Origin: an uncultured Lachnospiraceae bacterium
GTDB lineage: Bacteria; Bacillota; Clostridia; Lachnospirales; Lachnospiraceae
Reading direction: 5' to 3'
Assembly: GCA_949471785.1 (NCBI GenBank)
Contig: CASWRE010000026.1
Span: forward strand, 1-47,642
Length of the DNA: 47,642 nucleotides
The notes under the pieces are model-generated. The model ran no database searches and had not been told where the DNA came from. It saw only the letters and a list, made by a program, of their open reading frames with translations. Shown one piece after another: positions 41,948 through 47,642 of the stretch (its first letter is position 1; every line of letters begins with the position of its first letter). A program made the translations under genes and the position numbers.

Positions 41948-44545
41948 ATGAATATAAGCAAGTTTACACAGAAATCTCTGCAGGCCGTGCAGAATCTGGA
42001 AAAGACGGCCTACGATTTCGGGAATCAGGAAATCGAGCAGGAGCATCTTCTGTATAATCTTCTGCATCAGGAGGACAGCCTGATCCTCAAGATGATTGCG
42101 AAGATGGAGATCAATACGGAACATTTTCTGGACCGGGTAGACCAGGCCCTGGAGGCCAGGGTCAAGGTTTCCGGCGGTTCGCCCTATATCGGCCAGTATC
42201 TGAACAAGACGCTGGTGAACGGGGAGGATGAGGCCAGGGCCATGGGAGACGAGTTTGTTTCGGTGGAACACCTGTTCTTATCCATGCTGAAAGAGCCAAG
42301 CCCGTCCATGAAAAAACTTTTCGGGGAGTACGCTATTACCCGGGAGCGTTTTTTACAGGCGTTAAGCACCGTGCGGGGCAATCAGCGGGTGACGACGGAT
42401 AATCCGGAGGCTACTTATGACACATTGAATAAGTACGGCGAGGATCTGGTGGAGAAGGCCAGGAGCCAAAAGATGGACCCGGTCATCGGCCGGGACGGTG
42501 AGATCCGCAATGTGATCCGCATCCTCTCCCGCAAGACGAAAAATAATCCTGTGCTGATCGGCGAGCCCGGCGTGGGCAAAACCGCGGCGGTGGAAGGGCT
42601 GGCCCAGCGGATCGTCCGGGGGGATGTGCCGGAAGCGTTGAAGGACAAGAAGATTTTTGCCCTGGATATGGGTGCCCTGGTAGCCGGCGCCAAGTACCGG
42701 GGCGAGTTTGAGGAGCGGCTGAAAGCGGTTCTCGAGGAAGTCAAAAAGAGCGAAGGCCATATCATCCTGTTCATTGACGAGCTGCACCTGATCGTGGGGG
42801 CGGGCAAGACGGACGGGGCCATGGACGCAGGCAATATGTTAAAACCCATGCTGGCCCGGGGCGAGCTCCACTGCATCGGCGCTACCACCCTGGACGAGTA
42901 TCGCCAGTATATCGAGAAGGACGCGGCCCTGGAGCGGCGGTTCCAGCCGGTGCTGGTGGATGAGCCCACCGTGGAGGATACCATTTCGATCTTAAGGGGC
43001 CTGAAGGAGCGGTACGAGGTGTATCATGGCGTGAAGATCACCGACGGCGCCCTGGTGGCCGCAGCCACCCTGTCCCAGCGGTATATCACCGACCGTTTCC
43101 TGCCGGACAAGGCCATCGACCTGGTGGACGAGGCCTGCGCCCTGATCAAGACGGAGCTGGATTCTCTGCCCACGGAGCTGGATGAGCTGCAGCGCAAGGT
43201 CATGCAGATGGAGATCGAGGAGGCGGCGTTAAAGCGGGAGACGGATAATCTGAGCAAAGAGCGTCTGGCGGCCCTGCAGCGGGAGCTGGCAGACCTGAAG
43301 GAGGAGTTCAATACCCGCAAAGCCCAGTGGCAGAATGAGAAAAATTCCGTGGATAATCTCTCCCGGCTGCGGGAGCAGATCGAGGATATGAATAAGCAGA
43401 TCGAGAAAGCCCAGCGGGAGTATAATCTGGAAAAAGCCGCTGAGCTGCAGTACGGCGAGCTGCCCAAACTGCAGCAGCAGCTGGCAGCCGAGGAGGCGCG
43501 GGTGAAGGATCAGGATCTGTCCCTGGTCCATGAGAGCGTCACCGACGAGGAGATCGCGCGGATCATTTCCCGGTGGACGGGTATCCCGGTGGCGAAGCTG
43601 ACGGAAGGCGAGCGAGCCAAGATCCTGGGGCTGGAAGAAATCCTGCATAAACGGGTGATCGGCCAGGATGAGGCGGTGTCGAAGGTGACAGACGCCATCA
43701 TCCGTTCCAAGGCCGGAGTGAAAGACCCGGGCAGGCCCATCGGTTCTTTCCTGTTTCTGGGCCCCACCGGCGTGGGCAAGACGGAGCTGGCCAAGACCCT
43801 GGCGGCGAATCTTTTCGACGACGAGAACAATATGGTGCGTATCGACATGAGCGAGTACATGGAGAAATACTCCGTATCCCGGCTGATCGGAGCGCCTCCG
43901 GGATACGTGGGCTACGAGGAGGGCGGCCAGCTCACCGAGGCGGTGCGCCGCAAGCCCTATTCCGTGGTGCTCTTTGACGAAATAGAAAAAGCCCATCCCG
44001 ACGTGTTTAACGTGCTTTTGCAGGTGCTGGACGACGGGCGGATTACCGATTCCCGGGGACGCACCGTGGACTTTAAAAATACGATCCTGATCATGACCTC
44101 CAATATCGGTTCCGCCCATCTGCTGGAGGGGATCTCCGAGGAGGGGGATATTCTTCCGGAGGCGGAGGAGATGGTCAACCAGGAGCTCAGAGCCCATTTC
44201 CGTCCCGAATTTCTGAACCGGCTGGACGAGTGCATTCTGTTTAAGCCGCTGACGAAGGAGGATATCGGCCATATCGTAGGCCTGATGGTACAGAGCTTAA
44301 ATACCCTGCTGGGAGACCAGGAGCTGGAGGTAGCCCTCACCGACGAGGCCAGGGCTTTCATTATCGAGGGCGGCTATGATCCGGTTTACGGCGCGCGGCC
44401 TTTGAAACGGTATCTGCAGAAAAATGTGGAGACCCTGGCGGCCCGGCTGATTCTGTCGGGGACGGTCAGCCAGGGCGACCGGATCGTGATCGATCTGCGG
44501 GACGGGAAGCTTACAGCGGATGTGCAGAATGTGATCGTGGAATAG
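41948..44545 (+). CDS. clpB: ATP-dependent chaperone ClpB
   Basis: 865 residues, the full length of ClpB. The N-domain (about 1-145) is followed by AAA-1 with Walker [19 protein letters not shown] near residue 204 and Walker [13 protein letters not shown]. The coiled-coil M-domain runs from about 410 to 525 ([19 protein letters not shown] and following heptads), which separates ClpB from ClpA and ClpC. AAA-2 has Walker [15 protein letters not shown] near 605 and [15 protein letters not shown]. No ClpP-binding IGF/L loop was noticed. ClpB with DnaK pulls apart protein aggregates after heat stress. A strong AGGAGGGG site precedes ATG 41948. It is monocistronic from its own promoter. Confidence 0.96.
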   Translation: MNISKFTQKSLQAVQNLEKTAYDFGNQEIEQEHLLYNLLHQEDSLILKMIAKMEINTEHFLDRVDQALEARVKVSGGSPYIGQYLNKTLVNGEDEARAMGDEFVSVEHLFLSMLKEPSPSMKKLFGEYAITRERFLQALSTVRGNQRVTTDNPEATYDTLNKYGEDLVEKARSQKMDPVIGRDGEIRNVIRILSRKTKNNPVLIGEPGVGKTAAVEGLAQRIVRGDVPEALKDKKIFALDMGALVAGAKYRGEFEERLKAVLEEVKKSEGHIILFIDELHLIVGAGKTDGAMDAGNMLKPMLARGELHCIGATTLDEYRQYIEKDAALERRFQPVLVDEPTVEDTISILRGLKERYEVYHGVKITDGALVAAATLSQRYITDRFLPDKAIDLVDEACALIKTELDSLPTELDELQRKVMQMEIEEAALKRETDNLSKERLAALQRELADLKEEFNTRKAQWQNEKNSVDNLSRLREQIEDMNKQIEKAQREYNLEKAAELQYGELPKLQQQLAAEEARVKDQDLSLVHESVTDEEIARIISRWTGIPVAKLTEGERAKILGLEEILHKRVIGQDEAVSKVTDAIIRSKAGVKDPGRPIGSFLFLGPTGVGKTELAKTLAANLFDDENNMVRIDMSEYMEKYSVSRLIGAPPGYVGYEEGGQLTEAVRRKPYSVVLFDEIEKAHPDVFNVLLQVLDDGRITDSRGRTVDFKNTILIMTSNIGSAHLLEGISEEGDILPEAEEMVNQELRAHFRPEFLNRLDECILFKPLTKEDIGHIVGLMVQSLNTLLGDQELEVALTDEARAFIIEGGYDPVYGARPLKRYLQKNVETLAARLILSGTVSQGDRIVIDLRDGKLTADVQNVIVE

Positions 44546-44679
44546 GAAAGAAAGTCAAAGACTCACCGGCAAGGTGTTCTGGCGCCGCTAAGAGTGGAAT
44601 GACGGATAAGAAAGCAGACGAGGCAGTAAGCAGTTGTTTTCGGCGGTTTTGCCGTCCGGTGTGGCGGCAGGGTAAAGGC
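44546..44679. other. Spacer after clpB
   Basis: Contains small GC-rich repeats, CACC/GGTG around 44566-44578 and CGG-rich text near 44640-44665, but no convincing T-tailed terminator and no open frame. Confidence 0.35.
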
Positions 44680-44708
44680 TTTACACTTTGTTCAATCATT
44701 GTTATAAT
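44680..44708 (+). promoter_or_regulatory. Promoter of the small gene at 44759
   Basis: TTTACA (44680-44685), a 17-base spacer and a perfect TATAAT (44703-44708) stand 50 bases before the AGGAGGTG ribosome site and ATG 44759. Confidence 0.78.
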
Positions 44709-44758
44709 AAAATCACCAAATACACATAGAGACACTTAAAAAAGCAGGAGGTGACGAT

Positions 44759-44950
44759 ATGCCAAACGGCCTTGAAATTACAAAAGCAGCGATTGACGAT
44801 TTCAAAAAGATTCAAAGATATATGGCGATTGCAAAAGAAGAGAATGCTTCCAAAACATATGCGGAGCTGAAGAGGGAGTATGCTTCTTTAAAAGCAATTC
44901 TCCAAGTCGCAGGCGTCAACATGACTGACATTGACGAAATTAAGGAGTAG
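44759..44950 (+). CDS. Small helical protein of unknown function
   Basis: 63 residues, all helical and highly charged, beginning MPNGLEITKAAIDDFKKIQR and ending GVNMTDIDEIKE. An excellent promoter and AGGAGGTG site make it a real gene despite its size. It is cytoplasmic, with no Cys or DNA-binding motif that I can name. It marks the start of the AT-rich segment that carries the lantibiotic-type transporter and may be a cargo gene of the same element. Confidence 0.7.
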   Translation: MPNGLEITKAAIDDFKKIQRYMAIAKEENASKTYAELKREYASLKAILQVAGVNMTDIDEIKE

Positions 44951-45047
44951 CAGTCCCTGCGATGATTTTCTCGATTTTTGAAGTTATCCACTTTCATAAA
45001 GGTCATCAGCCCCGTAACCACGCTTTTTGCAGACAATCAGGAACTTA

Positions 45048-45137
45048 ATGGAAACGCTAAGACTGTCCGCAGATGAGGCTATGACGGCAATGAAAATTCC
45101 AGAGGCTGACCAAGTGAAATATGCGGTAAAATTCTAG
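45048..45137 (+). CDS. Possible 29-residue peptide or gene remnant
   Basis: ATG 45048 after CAGGAAC opens a 29-residue frame containing LRLSADEAMTAMKIPEADQ, which resembles the ends of small proteins common in clostridial mobile elements. It may be the relic of a longer gene. Translation is uncertain. Confidence 0.3.
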   Translation: METLRLSADEAMTAMKIPEADQVKYAVKF

Positions 45138-45208
45138 TTGGTTAGAGCGTGGAAAACTTTCTTTGATTAGATTTCGGCCAATCGGAAGAAAATGAAAAAT
45201 GATTTGGA

Positions 45209-45252
45209 AAAGCCCACAGGATGGCATGATAAGCTGTTCTGTGGGCTTTTTG
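45209..45252 (+). terminator. Rho-independent terminator
   Basis: A perfect 11-bp stem, AAAGCCCACAG (45209-45219) with CTGTGGGCTTT (45239-45249), with a 19-base loop and trailing T. It insulates the lantibiotic-type transporter genes from upstream transcription. Confidence 0.8.
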
Positions 45253-45478
45253 TAAGCGTTTGAGAATGGGATAGAGGATACATTTATGCAAAAAGATTGT
45301 AGGGATAGGTCTGTCGGAGTTGAATATCGCCCAAGACAGCCAGTTATACACATTACCAGCAATGCCGACGACTACGACTCTTATAGCATCTTTTTTCAGA
45401 TAAAGAAAAATCTTTATGAAATCTTCAAAAACATCAGCTATTCTTTTCCCATAATCAAAAGAAAGGACAGTACAGACT
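45253..45478. other. Leader region of the lanFEG-type operon
   Basis: AT-rich. An open frame from 45286 overlaps lanF out of frame and has no family resemblance, so it is not called. The promoter of lanF should be here, but no box pair is convincing. AAAGGAC precedes ATG 45479. Confidence 0.4.
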
Positions 45479-46180
45479 ATGGAAATGATTTTGAAAACAA
45501 CAAACCTCTGCAAATCTTTCAGCGGGCAAACAGCCGTAAACAACATATCGCTGAACATTGAAAGAAATTCCGTCTATGGACTATTGGGACCGAACGGTGC
45601 CGGGAAATCTACGACGCTCAAAATGATTACGGGCATTTTGAAACCGACCTCTGGGAATATCGAATTTGACGGTCACGCATGGAAACGCAGCGACTTAAAC
45701 CATATCGGAGCGTTGATTGAAATGCCGCCGCTTTATGAAAATTTGACCGCCTATGAAAATCTGAAAGTAAGGACTACTATTTTAGGACTGACAGATAAGC
45801 GGATTGACGAAGTGCTGCAAATCGTCCGACTGACGGAAACAGGCAGGAAAAGAGCCGGACAGTTTTCTCTTGGTATGAAACAGCGTCTTGGAATTGCGGT
45901 TGCATTACTAAACAACCCGAAGCTGCTCATACTTGATGAACCAACCAACGGGCTTGACCCGATTGGGATTGAAGAACTTAGAGAGCTTATTCGTTCTTTT
46001 CCGGCTAAAGGTATTACGGTTATCCTGTCCAGTCACATTCTTTCAGAAGTGCAGCAGATAGCCGACCATATCGGCATTATCGCGGGTGGCGTTCTTGGAT
46101 ATGAGGGAAAATTGAACGCAAACGAAAATTTGGAACAGCTTTTTATGGACGTTGTAAAAAGCAATCACAGGGAGGGTTAA
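45479..46180 (+). CDS. lanF: Lantibiotic-protection ABC transporter ATPase (LanF type)
   Basis: 233 residues. Walker A is GLLGPNGAGKSTTLKMITG near residue 37, the signature is FSLGMKQRLGIAVALL near 128, Walker B is LLILDEPTNGLDPIGIEEL near 150, and the switch His is in ILSSHILSEVQQIADH. The segment IGALIEMPPLYENLTAYENL and the tail GVLGYEGKLNANENLEQLF match the MutF/EpiF/NukF group that expels lantibiotics from the producer or a resistant cell. The two following membrane genes, which complete the LanFEG set, support this. AT-rich composition points to a mobile origin. Confidence 0.88.
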   Translation: MEMILKTTNLCKSFSGQTAVNNISLNIERNSVYGLLGPNGAGKSTTLKMITGILKPTSGNIEFDGHAWKRSDLNHIGALIEMPPLYENLTAYENLKVRTTILGLTDKRIDEVLQIVRLTETGRKRAGQFSLGMKQRLGIAVALLNNPKLLILDEPTNGLDPIGIEELRELIRSFPAKGITVILSSHILSEVQQIADHIGIIAGGVLGYEGKLNANENLEQLFMDVVKSNHREG

Positions 46181-46183
46181 GGC

Positions 46184-46909
46184 ATGGACTATCTAAAATC
46201 AGAACATTTGAAATTTAAGCGGACAATATCGAACAAACTGATTTTCATTGTTCCACTAATCACAGCTATTTTTGCGTGGCTTATGGGTGGATTTATGGGG
46301 TATCAATACATGACACTTTACTGGTGGTATGCGTTTTTGCTTCCGGGAGCAATCGCAATTTTGTGTTCTTTGTCACACAGAAAAGAAGAAAGCGCCGGGA
46401 AATACTATTCGGTATTTTCTATGCCCGTGAACCTTTCAAAATTTGAATTTGCTAAGGGCATTATCTTAGTCGAAAAACTGCTTGTTTCAGCGATATTTTT
46501 AGCATTGCTTATTTCTATCAGTAATATCATTGCTCCGGCAACGGCAGTATATTCTCTTTTACACAGCATTACAGGAAGTATCGGGATTATCCTTGCGTCT
46601 GTCTGGCAAATCCCTTTGTGCCTGTACTTTACACGCAAAACGGGAATGTTTGTGTCGATTGTGTTAAATGCAATACTTGGGATTGTTCTATCTACTGCTA
46701 CTGCATTAGGAAATACAATAGCATGGTGGTTTGTACCGTATTGTTGGGCGGCAAAACTGGCAAAGCCACTTATGGGAATTGAAATAAACGGAACTTATGC
46801 GGGAAATTGTGGATTTTCTATAGCCATTATGATTTCCATTGCGTTGTCAATACTCTTGTTCCTTATTTTGTCCTATGCCGACGCAAAGGATTTTTCCAAA
46901 GGGAGGTAG
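46184..46909 (+). CDS. lanE: Lantibiotic-immunity ABC permease, MutE/EpiE (LanE) type
   Basis: 241 residues with six predicted membrane helices. The N-terminus MDYLKSEHLKFKRTISNKL is typical of the MutE/EpiE family, followed by IFIVPLITAIFAWLMGGFMG and HRKEESAGKYYSVFSMPVN, the conserved cytosolic loop. The gene begins 3 bases after the lanF stop with GGGAGGG upstream. It forms the membrane channel with LanG and removes lantibiotic from the membrane outward. Confidence 0.87.
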   Translation: MDYLKSEHLKFKRTISNKLIFIVPLITAIFAWLMGGFMGYQYMTLYWWYAFLLPGAIAILCSLSHRKEESAGKYYSVFSMPVNLSKFEFAKGIILVEKLLVSAIFLALLISISNIIAPATAVYSLLHSITGSIGIILASVWQIPLCLYFTRKTGMFVSIVLNAILGIVLSTATALGNTIAWWFVPYCWAAKLAKPLMGIEINGTYAGNCGFSIAIMISIALSILLFLILSYADAKDFSKGR

Positions 46910-46915
46910 ATGGAA

Positions 46916-47642
46916 ATGGGTTTAATTTATGCGGTTCGTTCTGAACAGGAAAAAACGAAGCATACACCGTTTTGGGCTATTCATTTATGTGTGCCTGCTA
47001 TCGGGGCATTGTTATTTCTTGCTTATTATTTCCAGTATGCCAGCACAGCAGATAGTAAAAAGCTCAAAATGATATTGGAAATTACAACAACGTTTTTTCC
47101 ATTGTTGATAAGCGTTATTGTAGGTCTGAATGTTGCACTGGAAGAAAAGGCTTCACACTTCCAAACGCTGCTTGCTGTACCGAACCGACACAAAAATATG
47201 CTTGCAAAATTAACTTATCTTTATGGTTCTGGGGTATTTGCATTGTTCTTTCTGTGCCTGCTATTTGTGGTAGGCATACATCTTTTGGGAATGGCTGATA
47301 CAGTGCAGCTTGGAATGCTGATCGGAGCCGCCGCCGGGATGGCATTTTGTAATTTGATAATATACATCTTGCACCTGTTCCTTAGCTTCAAATTTGGATT
47401 AGGGTTATCCCTGTTTTGGGGCGTATTTGAAAGTCTGCAATGTATCTTATATAGTAATATCGAACTAAAAGGCATAGCGAGGTATATTCCCTTTTCATGG
47501 TCTATGAATTGGGTAAAGGATATTTTGAGCCGACAAATTTTCAACTATGGAACGGAAAAAATATGGATTGTAGCATTAACGACAGGTGGCTTGTTGCTGA
47601 CCTTATTATGGTTTTCTCATTGGGAAGGACGGAAAAATTATG
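46916..47642 (+). CDS. lanG: Lantibiotic-immunity ABC permease, MutG (LanG) type, cut by window end
   Basis: The frame runs open to the last base, about 242 residues. ATG 46916 lies 9 bases after GGGAGG; the ATG at 46910 is only 3 bases away and less likely. Six membrane helices are visible, for example FWAIHLCVPAIGALLFLAYY, GSGVFALFFLCLLFVVGIHL, and a late IWIVALTTGGLLLTLLWF. GLNVALEEKASHFQTLLAVP is the conserved cytosolic loop of MutG/EpiG proteins. The visible end WEGRKNY looks close to a natural C-terminus, so only a few residues should be missing. With LanF and LanE it completes the immunity exporter. Confidence 0.85.
   Translation, partial: MGLIYAVRSEQEKTKHTPFWAIHLCVPAIGALLFLAYYFQYASTADSKKLKMILEITTTFFPLLISVIVGLNVALEEKASHFQTLLAVPNRHKNMLAKLTYLYGSGVFALFFLCLLFVVGIHLLGMADTVQLGMLIGAAAGMAFCNLIIYILHLFLSFKFGLGLSLFWGVFESLQCILYSNIELKGIARYIPFSWSMNWVKDILSRQIFNYGTEKIWIVALTTGGLLLTLLWFSHWEGRKNY

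Noticed and set aside
43229..44272. Minus-strand open frames opposite clpB
   Set aside because: Shadows of a highly conserved plus-strand gene.
45286..45561. Plus-strand frame of 91 codons before and into lanF
   Set aside because: Overlaps lanF out of frame by over 80 bases, has no family resemblance and only a weak start site.
1..47642. tRNA, rRNA and CRISPR arrays
   Set aside because: No cloverleaf with a TTCGA-type arm, no ribosomal RNA core sequence and no regularly spaced repeats were seen on reading both strands.

Overview
The window looks like chromosome from a Clostridia member, most likely Lachnospiraceae. The evidence is strong AGGAGG-type ribosome sites, tightly packed co-directional operons, NADP-type glutamate dehydrogenase, MOFRL glycerate kinase, CmpB-type and YugP-type membrane proteins, and a GC-rich backbone cut by three AT-rich islands. 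This assignment comes from gene content and composition, not from a search.

Layout. (1) 1-2035 is an AT-rich island. It holds one long decayed reading frame, all in a single frame with several nonsense codons, and a small type II toxin-antitoxin pair. It ends abruptly inside a 5'-truncated PD-(D/E)XK/DUF1703-type gene. (2) 2368-4273 holds an MBL-fold hydrolase on the minus strand with a clear promoter, a 5'-truncated dicarboxylate/amino-acid symporter, a 28-bp inverted-repeat element and a terminator. (3) 4303-11013 is a compact three-gene operon: a ~1530-residue fusion (HD domain, helical repeats, nucleotidylyltransferase, phosphoribosyltransferase-like domain), an LDH/MDH-like dehydrogenase and a flavodoxin/FMN-reductase-like protein. 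I know of no described pathway with this set, so it is the best candidate here for an uncharacterised system. (4) 11052-18628 has a textbook promoter driving aminotransferase, glutamate dehydrogenase, D-2-hydroxyacid dehydrogenase, glycerate kinase and a PEP-synthase-like protein, then a terminator. Together they make a plausible serine/hydroxypyruvate/glycerate to phosphoglycerate route, with nitrogen recycled through glutamate.

(5) 18681-27513 is an envelope operon behind a tandem 11-bp direct repeat of the kind OmpR/PhoB regulators bind. It encodes two paralogous lipoproteins, two membrane permease-like proteins, an ABC ATPase, a secreted membrane-anchored adhesion-like protein and an FtsX-like half-permease. 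A MITE-like element splits permease from ATPase. (6) 27570-29044 is a second AT-rich island, with a ParE/Phd-type toxin-antitoxin operon (promoter and palindromic operator visible) and an orphan membrane protein. (7) 29333-40842 holds a LolD/MacB-type ATPase with a very large coiled-coil FtsX permease, LarE, a DUF1624-type acyltransferase, a MarR regulator with promoter, an alcohol dehydrogenase/aldehyde dehydrogenase pair, a YugP-type zinc peptidase and an internally duplicated CmpB-type membrane protein. (8) 40893-44545 holds a terminator hairpin, a HAD phosphatase on the minus strand, and clpB with its promoter. (9) 44680-47642 is a third AT-rich segment: a small unknown protein and a lantibiotic-immunity type ABC transporter (LanF, LanE, LanG). 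The third gene runs off the window end.

No rRNA, tRNA, CRISPR array or intact transposase was recognised. Starts were chosen by ribosome-site spacing, gene overlap and family alignment from memory. Many long antisense frames over GC-rich genes were judged to be shadows.
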